A DNA stretch of 64,000 bases from Azadirachta indica. Taxonomy: Eukaryota; Streptophyta; Magnoliopsida; Sapindales; Meliaceae. Of the stretch, positions 37,862 to 50,263 are shown piece by piece. Positions within the stretch are counted from its first letter, which is position 1. Each line of letters starts with the position of its first letter. Below the pieces are notes generated by a model, which worked only from the letters and a program-made list of their open reading frames with translations, made no database searches and was not told the origin of the DNA. The stretch is from contig CM040450.1 in assembly GCA_022749755.1 (NCBI GenBank), positions 12,546,913 through 12,610,912 of the forward strand. The letters are read 5' to 3'. Both the position numbers and the translations under genes were made by a program.

Positions 37862-40643
37862 TTAATTAGAAAATGAACTTGCAGACCAAGAAGATGGTGC
37901 ATTGTTGTTCTTCAAAGGGTTTTCTCCACGTGCCTCTCTATTATTTTCATTGTTCTGCTCTGTAACCGCATGACGAGCTAAAGGACTTGATACAGAAGCT
38001 TGACTAGCTCTATTACTTTCTCTAGTTCCAAGGTTCTCCATCATACGAGACACACTAGCAATTCCTGTATTTTCTGTCCGAACATCAGATCCAGGCCCAG
38101 GCATGGAAGTGTTACGTGAGAAGAGCCTCTCCTTCCACCCTCTCGTACTCTTTGATATCGACTCTTTGTATCTTCAATTCAACAGTGTTCAAAAAAAAAA
38201 TGAATTAGCCATGCATTTTTTTAAAATATGTCTGTGCATCACAAATTTTTCCACCTACAATGAGCTACAGGAAGATTAGATTTTTCTTTTACAAATATAC
38301 CTCATAGACACTGCATTAAATCTCGATTTAAGAGATTCCGAAAATGACTGAAAGTCAGATGGTCCTGCTCTATCTTGATTCAGTGACGAGGTTTGGCTGG
38401 AAGTGCTTCTATAAAGAAAATGATTAAATATTATCGCTTGTATAATAGCAGATCTACAAACAAATTTGCAATAACAGAGAAAAGGAAAAACAAAACTACC
38501 GATTATTGAAGGAAAATCCACGTCGATTTGCTGGCAGTACAGTAGATCCAGGGGTTGGGGAGGAATTTTGATTGGCTTGTATAGAAGGAAACTGCAGGAT
38601 ATGCTGTGATGAGCCATCCCCACCAGATGAAAGTGGGGCAGATGGACTAGCTGCAGCAATTGTAGCTGGTTCAGTTTCTCCTCCTTCCTGAGATGCACCA
38701 GGATGAGCAGAAAATACAAAGAAGTGTGGACGACCCTGAGCAGATGAATGACTTCTATGGCCTTCCCTCCTACCAAAATGACGAGCCCTTCCCATGGCAG
38801 CAGCAGCAGTCAAATGCTGAATTATGCGTTCTTCAAGGTCAGCCTCATTTGCACCCACAGGTAACTGTATTGCAATAAAGAATTTTGTAGATATTACTTG
38901 ATGGGCACATCTTGTTATATGTTTCTAGATACATTTTATAGTGTCACAAATACTGATAAACTACGTACATGCTGCAATTCAAAATTGCCAAGGGTAGGAT
39001 GGTGGAATATGGTAGCATTTCTCGGTGGATTAGCCCTAATGCTCCTCTCTCGTTCTACAACTTCAAGCAGCTCTTGACTGCCACGATATGCACATTAGAT
39101 TGCTCCATTCAAGCTACTAAGAGGGAAAAGGAAAAAGAGAAATCAAAAACAAAATTAACCTGGTGGGGTCCTTCAGGCTAATAGGCTGCCAACACATGGG
39201 ACATTGAGAGCTTCTCTGACACCTACAATTCAAAAACCAGTGTTAATTTCAAACCTTTTTCCTCCTTTTCAAATTATATGTCACATCTCAAGAATTCACG
39301 TCAATTAACCAATCAGAAACGGTCAGTCCAGAATACAATTAGATTAGATAGTCCTCTTGGTGAAAGATGACTCCTAATTGAGAAATGAAACCTCAAAACA
39401 CATTGACTAGACAAAAGATGCTGTTTGCTATATAGAGAAAGGCTGGTACGTGTACTTTTTGGCAAATTTTGAATGCCAAAAAATCAGATAAATATCTGAA
39501 ATTGAAAGCAATAACGACAAACCTCACTCGCAGTCACACAAGAAATGAAACAAATTTTTAATTGTTTCCCTACATGCAAATCAATCGATTCCTTACAGTA
39601 CCCACTTGCATGTAATTGTGTATATACATGTATGTAAGAGAGAGAAAATGGCACATCTAATTAATGTAAACCAATAAAAACTAGTCAACCATTAAATAAT
39701 CAGTGAATCAATGAAAACAAGGAATGCAGACATTGTAGTAAACCCAAGTCCAGATTCTTACTACATAAAATCATAGAAAATCTGATAAAAGGCTACAATA
39801 AAGAAGGGTAAAGAAAATGAACTATTTAAACATCAAATGCAAAAAATATGATAATACTGAAATTAATGGAGCATACGACTTCCATGATTGGGCCCCATAC
39901 AAGAACTGAACCAACATCTCGGTAGTTATCTTTGTCCATAACTCAAGTAAACAGAGAGAATGAGCAAAAACAAAGAAAGAAAAAAAGAAAGCTTTACGTT
40001 TTCAATTTCTTTTTGAGCGATACATGTATATGTCAAAACACTAAATAGAAATAAAAGAAGAACCAGGAAAATATACACGAAGTTGAACTACAGTGTGTGA
40101 GAGCAATGTATGAATCATATATAAAAATAAGGTTATATTAGAATCATACATGTCAACAGGGGAGGAAATAATTTGACAGATTAAGATAAATGAACTATAC
40201 CATTCAAGAACGCATTGGAGGTGAAACTCGTGCTTGCAACTAGTCACCTACAAGCCAAGAGACATTAGTGGGACTAAAAGAAAGGAATTTTAGGCAAGCC
40301 TCTATAAGATATAATCATGTTAAGATGATATTGACCAATTTTAGTCTTTAAAACTCCGTTTTCTGTGGGTAAATATGTTTATAATCACGTTAAGATGATA
40401 TTGACGAATTTTAGTCTTTAAAACTCCCTTTTCTGTGGGTAAATATGTTTCGTGAGCATGTTATGTGCACACTGACTAGGCAAAACAGACATATGATAAT
40501 ATATCTTTTACCGTTGAAGGATCACTTTCGCAAAACTCCTCAAGGCATATGCTGCATGTATCATCACAGGCATCTTGTATCCCTCCTTCTACAAAGGCAG
40601 CAGCTGATGTCAGGTGACTTTCAAGCTCCTTGCCATCCTCCAT
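37862..40643 (-). CDS. RHF2A: RING-H2 E3 ubiquitin ligase, RHF2A type, 377 aa
   Basis: Seven coding exons on the minus strand: 40643-40512, 40247-40201, 39222-39160, 39077-38969, 38864-38500, 38408-38301 and 38171-37862. The N-terminus LESHLTSAAAFVEGGIQDAC is the family signature. The RING-H2 ligands are Cys30, Cys33, Cys48, His50, His53, Cys56, Cys67 and Cys70, all present. Family-specific segments follow: ATIFHHPTLGNFELQHLPVG, EERIIQHLTAAAAMGRARH, QDRAGPSDFQSFSESLKSR and WKERLFSRNTSM. In Arabidopsis, RHF1a and RHF2a act together in gametogenesis by promoting turnover of the CDK inhibitor ICK4/KRP6. The RING is split by two introns. The start codon lies 10 bp inside the second transcript exon, after a leader intron (40653-41514). 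Confidence 0.95.
40311..40450. repeat. 70-bp tandem duplication in RHF2A intron
   Basis: Copies 40311-40380 and 40381-40450 are head-to-tail and differ at only about three positions. They lie in the intron (40248-40511) between the first two coding exons. Confidence 0.93.
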
Positions 40644-41790
40644 TCCCAGAACCTGAAAAACATAAAACCCCAACTAATTCAATGTAGACACTTGATACTT
40701 ACACTATATTTTCTTTCAAGCTATTTGAAAAAAAAAAACTTTCTATGAAAACAAAGCATATCAATAAGAAAGAACAATCAAAATCCAAAGAAGAAAAATA
40801 TTTTAGTTCCTAAATTTCATGAGTTCACTTTTGACACGTCAACTTGAACCCAAGAACAGAAATTTGTATACTAGGTAGCTCTATTAGTCACATCTTTAGT
40901 TAAATTGTTGGCAATCATTTCTCCCCATCTTTCAGATATCTCCAAATAGAACACAGACATCATATAATTCTCCTATTTTCATATTACAATTTCCTCCCGA
41001 AGCTTCAAATGAAATTCACCAATAAATACCACACCATCATTGAATTTAACCATCTGAGTTGTATATAAAAACGAAAATTAAACTCAGCTTCCCACATCAA
41101 ACCATTGAAAGGTTTGTTGATATTCATTTGTTGTTTGATAGAAATTTGTTTTAGAGGTCAAACGTATGCTAGATGCCTTAAAAATTCCCATATCAACTTG
41201 GAACAATTCGTCTACAAAATCATTTGGTTTCATTTTCTTCATTTGCCAAACAGCATAAACAGCCAAACCATCATAGTTTCAGCTGTAAAATTTCCCATAA
41301 AATGTCATATACATATATATATATATAAGGCATATAAATTGAGCAAAAAAAATAAATTCAAGCTGAAACATTTGACGAATATAAATGAAACCCAATAAGA
41401 AATCGATCTTAATAATCAAACATAACAAAAAAAATCATAAATTCATTATAGAAAAAGTCAAAAAGAAGAAAACTTTTTATTATTAAAATTGAAAAAAGAA
41501 AAATTTTGGTTTACCTCCGCGAAAGAGAATGGAAAAGGTCCAGAAATGGATGGAGAAGATCAGGAAATGCCCATGAAAAGAAGAAGATCAGAGGAATGGG
41601 ATTTGTCTTCTAACTGATTCCTAGAAATCCATAACAAAAAGAAAATAAAAAAATGAGATGGAAAACCCTAGAATTCAGGGAAGAAGAAGATGATTATGGC
41701 TGTGATAAAAGAGAGAACCGGAGAAAGCATACAGACTTGTCCACCTTCACCTTTAATTATGGGGTGGTTGGTTTGGTTTGGTTTGGTTTG
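40644..41790 (-). other. 5' leader and leader intron of RHF2A
   Basis: On the minus strand a leader exon ends at GCGGAG|GTAAAC (exon down to 41515). The intron runs 41514-40653 and ends TTTTTCAG, and the next exon begins 10 bases before the ATG. The transcription start is probably near 41700-41790, where GC content drops upstream. ORFs on the + strand here are antisense to the leader and were not accepted. Confidence 0.7.
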
Positions 41791-42042
41791 TTTTCAGTTT
41801 ATTTTTGTTTTCTTTGTTTTTATTTTTGTGTGTTGGAAAACAAACCCACCCACGCCACCGCGACCACCGCACCACTCCACCGAAATAAAAATGAAAAAAC
41901 AGAAGAAATAATAACATTTTATCCCTAACGTTTAACCAAATAACATATAAAAATAAAAAGGTTTTCAATTTTAACAAGTTAGTCCCCACTCGGCCACCCC
42001 TTGTTTTCTAAATTCTAGCTGGCTTTTAAACCGTACTCACTG

Positions 42043-42119
42043 GGACTAAAATATTAAAATTGAGAAACTCATGTTGTCATATGTTATTTTACTAAATATT
42101 GGGATGAAAACATTATTAC
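42043..42119. repeat. Dispersed repeat fragment, copy B
   Basis: Begins with the same 25 bp as 22278-22302 and continues with ATATGTTATTTTA and ATTATTAC in register. See copy A. Confidence 0.6.
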
Positions 42120-43461
42120 CCGATGCATAAAAAATAAATTAAATTAAAGAAAAGGCTTTTTGTCCACACTTTCTTTTATTTTTTTTTCGTAAAAATTCTT
42201 AGATCTTATCTCAATTTGATAAGTATATATTCTTTCAAAATATGGCCCACGATTTGCTTAATTTAGTGGGTAGCATTTATTATTCTATTGTTTTATTTTT
42301 GATATTGCAATCTTCATTATCTATTATTTAATTTATTATATGGATTAATGATTTTATATGGGTTTTGATATTATTATGATAAGGATGATGATAATGAATT
42401 GATGATGGTGATATCCTTTTTGCTTGGAAGGTATTATAATGAATTTCAATTCTTATACAAGGTTTGAGAGTGATATATAATTGACAATAACATGATGCAA
42501 AAAGAAAAATAAAAATTTTAAACTATAATCTTTTTTAATAAGTTAGTAAGTTTTTTTAATTCAATTAAATTGAATTAATTAATTAAGAATTCCAAAATAA
42601 AAAATAACAATTTTAACTCTTAATTAAATTGACATTTGAGTTTTTTAATATAAATTTGGAAATAGTACCTAAATTTAGATTTAAATTTCGCTCGTATTAA
42701 AATTTTAAAAAATATATATATTCATGTAATATTTTAAAATACAAACAAGTTACAAATTACAATTAGAAATTATTTTCTAAAAAAATTTATTTACTTTTAA
42801 AGTTCTCATTTTACTTGTAGAATTAGTTGTCAATTTTGATGATAAATTGATAAAAATTCAATGTACAATTTAAATAGAGTTAATTAATTTCAAAGTAACA
42901 TTTAATGTTTGGTTGGTTTGTAGAAAATTATTGAGACTTACTTATCATAACTATCTATTTAATATTTTAGAAATGATAAATAATTTATAGGTTGGTCAAC
43001 AAATATGGTTGCATCATGGGCCTCCCTATTTTCTTCAATCATATTATGGGACTTGGAAATTTAAAATATTGATATAATTAACAAGTATTTTATTAATTTA
43101 AAATTAAAAAAAAAAAGCTTGTAATATAAAACACAAAAGTTAAATACAAAAAAATTTACAAATTTGATGTATAAAATTACAAACTTAATATTTTAATTTT
43201 TAATTTGATATTGAATTTACATATAGAAAAGACAATAAATTTTTATACATATATAGAAGCATCCAAAGACTCTTGCAAATGAAAATTAATGTGGAATTTT
43301 GAAATAAACAAAGACTAGTTGAATGAAAATGACGTTAAGAAATATATAAAAAAGGAAAATAGACCAATTACTTGTCATTATTCTGGTCATCATTTTTGAA
43401 TTATAAAGATTACAACTTATATAGTCAATGATTATCAAATCTTTAATAGAAATTTCACCAA

Positions 43462-43506
<45 letters not shown>
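43462..43506. repeat. (ATT)n microsatellite
   Basis: About fifteen ATT units; on the minus strand it is the source of a spurious poly-Asn ORF. Confidence 0.95.
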
Positions 43507-45115
43507 GTTTATATAATATTAGAAAAAATAACAATGAAGTTGTTGTGGAATATAATATTTGTTGATGTTTTTAGTCTCCTCCTCCTATCTAAAATTAACA
43601 ACTATGATAAAATTAAAGCATGAGAATAAGTCAAAAGCTTCTAAATTATGACACTTGTAACACCATTCATCACACATTGAATATTACTGTTTATTTCAGT
43701 ACTTTTTTTTTTAAAAAAATTTGATAAAAATCATATTAGTAGAGGTACACACAAGTTGTTTTCAGAAAATAAAAAAAAAAAAATTTTTATTTTTTTTTTT
43801 ATGGATGTTTAAAAAATACATTAAGAGAATTACAAAACTTCATTTTTGTCATGAATAAATTTTATGATATAATTTTATTGTCAGAAAAATATGTAAAAAA
43901 ATATGTAAAAGTCTCTTTTGTATACGAGCAAATTTAACTAATAAAAATATTTATATAATATTAAAAAATTTTATATATTTTTTTTTACATTTAAAGAGAT
44001 AATTCGATTAATTATATCTCTTTCAGTGAAAATAAAAAATCTAAAAATTATAATATTACTTAATTTTTATTATAAAGTATGATTTATAGTAATGTAAAAA
44101 ATATAATTCCTTAAATACCCTCAGGAGCTTGGAAATTTGCAACTAAATAATTTTTTTATTTTTATTTATAATAGAAAAAAACTGTTTTGAAGCATAAACG
44201 ACAAATACAAGCACAGTTAAAATGTTAATGAAGCTGGAGAATGGGCTGAGCTGACGTGAGCGACGGGCTTTGCAATTTAATAAATTATCTGGGCTAAAAA
44301 TAAATATACACTTCCAATTTCTAAATGGATCCTCTAAAGGTGCAGTCAGAGACATACTAAGGCGTATTTAGAATTATTCTAGTGGCCTAATCCAATTTGC
44401 AACAATGTCTATATCATTTCTAACTTCTGGAACGGCTCATTTTGCTGCTTCGAAAAAATATTTGTTTCTTATTCCCAAAAAGAAAAATTCTAAGAATAAA
44501 ATTTATTTGATAAGAATTTTAATTGATTTTTTTTGCGATTATTAGTTAGTTTAATTGATAAAATTTTTAAAAATAATGTTAAAAAAAGAAGTCTCAAAAC
44601 TCACAAACACTAATTAGTTTAATTTAATAATTTTTGAGCTAATATAAGAATTTTAATCTTCTATATTCTTCACACACTAAAATTGCTGGGAATTTAGGTT
44701 CTAAATGATAATAAAAAAATTTAATAGTAATTATATCTAATTTTCATATTAAAATTATCATATCATTTTAATTATCACTGTTCTTGAAGTGAGAAATCCT
44801 TAATTTGATCCCTTTAAATGGTGGAACTCGCCATCGTATGTCTTGTTACTATTTTTAATCATAATTTTATTTTAATTAATTTAATTTAGTTATTTATTAA
44901 AATTTAATTTTAACTAATTATCATATTATTTTAATTATTTATAAAATTATTTTATATAACATTATTTAAAAGTTAAAATAAAAAATAATTTATAACTATC
45001 ATTGTAATATTTATTTAAGATTGTGATTTTACTATATAACAAATAATTATTAATGTATTTATATTTTTTTTTCTTAATTTTGTAATAGGAAAATGACAAA
45101 CAAACTAAAGTAGAA

Positions 45116-45117
<2 letters not shown>

Positions 45118-45151
<34 letters not shown>

Positions 45152-45152
45152 T
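45118..45152. repeat. (AAT)n microsatellite
   Basis: About eleven AAT/TAA units in the desert. Confidence 0.9.
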
Positions 45153-47120
45153 AATGGGCACGTGTGATCAGATTCTTCATTCATTTATTGCAAGATAAAT
45201 TTAGTTAGTATATGTATGTTAATTATCTAATGGATTGGAACTAATTTTGTAGTTCAAATTAAATTTATTATTATTGTAATGTTTGCAAGTATTTTTTTTT
45301 TTTTTTATTAATTTTTGTTATGTCTCTTATTATATATAAAAAATTAAATATTTTTTTGAATTTTTAAATTACAACAATATTTGTTAAACACATTGATGTT
45401 TTAAATACTAAATTTTTTTCAAACAATCCCGAGTTCGAGTACCACTAATTAGTATTCACCCAAAATTAAATTAAGTTTTAATAAAAATTTAATTTTAATA
45501 ATATTACATTAATTAATTATTTGACCTAAAACTTTGAGGAATAAAAAATACAATTATTTAAAAAATTACTATAAAATAACACAAACCACTTTGCACAGTG
45601 CTGTAGCCCACAGTCTCTTACTCTCTTTAATTTCCATAAAATATTAAAAGTGCTTTTGAAATCAAAGAAAGAGGGCCGAAGGAGCCCAAGGAAAAAGAAA
45701 AAAAGAAACAAAGAGTAGATGGATTTCTGACTATCTGCATAGATGTGACACAAACCGTAGGAAAAGCCGAAAGTGCTTCCTGATAAGCTGATGCCATAAA
45801 AAGTGCTTTCTTATTTTATTTTATTTTATTCCTTTTAATGTGAACGAATATTGGAAATTTGGGACAATGACTTCTTGACACAAGTGAAATAAAGAATTAT
45901 ACTTTAGTTTATGGTCCATAAAGGTATGATTTTGATATCTTATTTAAAGCAATATTTTATATTATAAATTTGTCTTAATTATTTATTTTCTCTTTTTTTA
46001 TTTATTTTTTTTTATAGTCTTATAGGTTTATATACTCTTCACATTTATTGATAACAGACTAATAAAATACAAAACAATATTTTTTTCATTCCAAATAATT
46101 AATTTAACATTCATTAATTGAATAAAAATTTGTACAATTTTTTGAAATAATTTATTATTTAATTTATTCATGAATTAATAAGTATTACACCCTTAGAATT
46201 TTAAAAAAAAATATAATAATTCTTTATAATGTATAATATAGATAATTTTAGAGAAGCATAATTTTGTGGGTTGTCTTGTTTTTGACTTATAAAAACACTT
46301 AGAATATTCTAAGTTCTTTCTTTTACCTTAGCACTAAGTTTTGGAGAACGAATCTTAATAAATAGTGTTAATATTTGACATGTTTTCTTCATGTGTTCAC
46401 ATCTTCTATTTTAAAATTCTACAAATCTTTGCTTTATAGTATAAAATCTTAACCACCAACCTATCTTCTTACCAATAACTGTTTTTATCATAAGTTTGAA
46501 AATATGTTCTTAACAATACCCTAATTTTTTAAAAAATATAATTCACAAATATTTTACACATCTAAAATATATGAAAAAAATATGTTTGTAATTAAGTTTA
46601 AATAGCATGAAATAGTTTTCTAGTGTGCATGTTGAATAGGATTAAATCTCACTACGAGTAAATATAGTGATAAAGCTAGAATTAATGTTCTTGAGGCCAA
46701 AATGTAAAGATTTAGAGTTTACAGGAGTCGAGACAATCAAAATATAATTTAAAGAGTCAAATTAATATTTCATATATAAAAAATTTAAAATTTTTGTAAG
46801 ATCCGCATGTCTTAACATGATTATAAAATAACTATAAATAATTTTTTTTTAATTTGAGAATAAATATGACTATTTATAGGTTTAAATTTTTAGATATGTA
46901 ATGACATACTCAAATTAACAAAATTTTAATAATTTTTTTATTGAAAAATATGATTAAATTGATTCTATTGCACAAGAGTACTTCAAACCCACATAATCAC
47001 ATTCTATCATTGTCCAAAATTTCGTAGTGTTGCAATGCCCGGACAAATGTGATAGAAAGAGGGGAAAAAGACTCAAAGCTAAGGTACAAAATGTTTGGTT
47101 TCTTCGATGATTTAGTGGTT

Positions 47121-47155
47121 GAAAAGAAAAGAAAAGAAAAGAAAAGAAAAGAAAG
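47121..47155. repeat. (GAAAA)n microsatellite
   Basis: Seven GAAAA-type units, the last imperfect. Confidence 0.9.
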
Positions 47156-49798
47156 GGTGCCCTTATTATTTAGGACATATACACGGCGTAGGACCACCAC
47201 CCACAATATGTCACAATGGCAGCGATAAGGACAGTTTACATGTCTCGTAACATAAACACCCACGTACTGTAAACTACAGTTGTTCGGTTCTCATCCGATC
47301 CCACCTGACCTGACCTGTTCTATTATTATCTCACACTTGGAAAATGACATTTTCAAAATAAATATTTACACATTTTTTTTTATATCATTTATATATTTAT
47401 ATATATATTTTTTTAACGGTTAAAATCATATTTCACATATATGTATTAGATTAATTTAATTATAGTTATTCATAATGTCTAAATTATCCAATAATTTATA
47501 AATAATATAATAAATTATATAAAAAATTAAGCGAATGTTGATTTTCTTTATTAATTCGAATATATTTTTTTTTATATTATTTATAAATTATATCTTTATA
47601 TATCTATAATAATATTGTGTATTTATTAAAAAGTTTATTTTTTTTTAAAAAAAAAGTTAGATATATTTTGTTAGAGGTATATCAACATTGACTTTAATTA
47701 ATATAGTAAAGATATGGTACTGTGTAGTTCAAATATATGCTCTTATTGCTTATTCTTATTTGAAGAAAAATAAGATTTCAAGTTTCATTAAATCTGACAA
47801 ATACATAGTACAATATCAAGTTTAGAATAAACACAATATTGACTTATAATATATTGATTACAATACAAGTTAATTACAAATAGATGTTTATAAAGAGCTA
47901 CTAATGAGTATCACAATCATCTTTTCATAATATATGATAGAAAAACGTGTTATTTGATATTACTTTTAAAAGAATACTTTTTTATCCTTTGCGAACCAGA
48001 ATATGCTAAAGATGGTGGGTTAGATATGTTTTTGAATAAAATTGTAATTATTGAAAATGGGTATTTTTATTTTTTGTTTTTCACTAAAAAATAAAAATTT
48101 CTAATTAATATTCTATTTTATAGGTATTATCGAATACGTTTTCATAAAAAGGTAGATAATATTTTCAAAACAAATTTCTTTGTTTTGTAATCTTAAAACA
48201 TAAAACCAAAAACACAATTTTTTTTATCTGTAAAACACATTATAATTTCTTATATTCCGAATATTGTGATAGTAGAATATTATTGCTAACATCCTCCTCT
48301 ATATTCGAACTTTGAAATTAAGGGTATTTTTATTGAATGCACAAAAAGAAAAGTCATTTTATAATCAAATCAAATACGTCTTGACAAAATGTTAGTTATT
48401 ATGCTAATTGGTATGTGAATCAATACTTGTTCGTTGTATTGTAGTCAAAGCTTAAAGTAAAAGTACTCTTTTATCATATTCACATTACCATAAAAAAGTT
48501 CATAAGATAACATCCACATATTTCTTTTAATACATTAAACATAATCTATTTACACTTTTAATACCGAAAGTTTTCGTTATAGTTATCGTGTGTATTTTAT
48601 ATACATAAAAATAATATTTAATTATTAAAAGGAGTCATAGAGGAAATAAGGAGGATGATGTAGAAAAAGGTGAAATGAAATGTCAAGTGAATCGTGTGAA
48701 TTATTGTGATTCTTTCTCTCTAAAATTAAAGTAAGGCAAAAGTGATACGTTTGTTCACAAGTCACAATATCACTTCCAAATTTAATTTGATCTCAATAGT
48801 ATTAGTAAGTAGTGACAACACCTCATTACCCAACCCTACTTTTGTAATAAATGGCAACCGTTGTTAGAGTAAAAGCATACATACAACATGCTTCCTACAA
48901 CATCATGTTAGTTGTTTTCAAAATATTCAGCATCAAAAACATTTAAAAAAAGTAATAATAAATTGAAAACTAATTTTAATTTTATTGCAAACGGGTCCCT
49001 CCCCTGATCTTTGCTTCCCCTGTTGCCATTGCTTTCTAAAACAGAAGAAAAAGGTCCCCAATCCCCAATGTTGTAGTTTGAGCATTAACTATTATCATGA
49101 ATTTCATACTGGAATTGTCTCACCATTTTATTTTTTATTTTCAAATAATTGAGGTTGTTTTTTTTTTAAAAAATGATAAATAAATTATTTCTGCCAAAAT
49201 AATCAGAGTTTCTGCTCCCACCTGCAACAAGTAATAGTTTTTAATGAAGTGCAACAGGACATTTCAATTAGGTAAGCATTTTAAAAAAAAATAAAAATTA
49301 TTCATTTTAATTAAGGATTAAAGATTTTATATTAGTATAATTAATAGAAAAATAAATTGTACTTACTATATGTCAAAAGATTTTTCAAATATTTTTATAT
49401 TAAGAGTGTTTTTCATAAAGTCATTTTTAACCTTGGAATTTCCAAAATTATAAAAAAAAAAATTGGCAAATTTTTTGTGATCATAGAAAAAAAATAGCCT
49501 AAAAATTTGCAATTTCAAGTTCATTTTCTGATTTTTCACATACAAAATTAACAGTAAAAAATGCCCACAATTTTTTTCTTTCTTTCTTTAATTTTTTTTT
49601 TTTTTTTTTTTGTTTAAGCCTTCAAAATTTCTTCCATTTACAAATTACACAACTTCATTCCCCTCACCAATCTCACCAAAAACAATCGTCATCAAATTTG
49701 GAAACAAAAGTGAAAAGATGAAGAAGATGATGATAGGATTATGTTTTGTTTGGCTTTACAGTTAATTACCGGTAAGTGATTCTCACTTAAAGTGCTTC

Positions 49799-50263
49799 TC
49801 ACCTAATTGTTTCTCTCTGGGACGAACTTCTCCAGAAGCCAGTACTGTAAAACCTTTGCCACATCTCCTTCTCCAATTCCATCACTTTTTTCTCGGACTC
49901 GTCGGGTTTTATATCAATCAAGGAATTCTCGACGGAAACAACCGGATGAATTTGCAACCCCATATCGTCGCATCCGCATTTACACTTACTCGGACGACGA
50001 GGCAGAAGCCCTTTTTTGATCAGCTGTTGCTTCCGTTTCTCCTTCATCGCGCGCCGGCAGAGACCCGCTGGAACTTTATAAATTGCTAAAACGAGCAGGT
50101 TGACTAGCCCGCATGGACAGCAGCAGCAGACGGCGGCACACTCCGCCGTCGTCCCCCCTGCAACCTCCGCAATACGGCTGCTGCTGCTCGTCGACTGGCT
50201 CTGTAACAACGGTTGTCTCCTGTTAACGACGGATGGCGACTGCAGAACTATGTGACTGGACAT
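49799..50263 (-). CDS. Conserved plant protein of unknown function, 154 aa, intronless
   Basis: Single ORF with far better coding character than its surroundings. The N-terminus (MSSHIVLQSPSVVNRRQPLL), the block AGGTTAECAAVCCCCPCGLV, the hydrophobic run VNLLVLAIYKVPAGL (about 53-67) and the C-terminal LEKEMWQRFYSTGFWRSSSQR match, from memory, the Arabidopsis pair At3g11690/At5g06380, which have no assigned function. The five cysteines of CCCCPC, next to one short hydrophobic segment and a following basic stretch (RRAMKEKRKQQLIKKG), suggest an S-acylated membrane-associated protein. This is inference. No signal peptide or enzyme motif is seen. The first ATG is used. Confidence 0.88.
   Translation of the reverse strand: MSSHIVLQSPSVVNRRQPLLQSQSTSSSSRIAEVAGGTTAECAAVCCCCPCGLVNLLVLAIYKVPAGLCRRAMKEKRKQQLIKKGLLPRRPSKCKCGCDDMGLQIHPVVSVENSLIDIKPDESEKKVMELEKEMWQRFYSTGFWRSSSQRETIR

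Larger units (their letters stand above)
41791..49798. other. AT-rich gene desert
   Basis: About 8 kb without a supportable gene. It contains a dispersed repeat copy (42043-42119), ATT, AAT and AAAAG microsatellites, and many poly-A/T runs. Short GC-richer patches lie near 44220-44360, 45595-45770, 47020-47320 and 48985-49070. The patch at 45595-45770 shares about 32 bp with 30304-30335. The last few hundred bases before 49799 are the likely 3' flank of the minus-strand gene. Confidence 0.5.

Noticed and set aside
38276..38776. 166-aa minus ORF in RHF2A
   Set aside because: It is an off-frame read of an exon and intron; the RHF2A frame has RING-family conservation.
43286..43534. Poly-Asn ORF on minus strand
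   Set aside because: Generated by the ATT microsatellite.
45421..45460. tRNA-like phrase GAGTTCGAGTACC
   Set aside because: No acceptor stem, D-arm or anticodon arm around it; no tRNA gene could be folded by eye.
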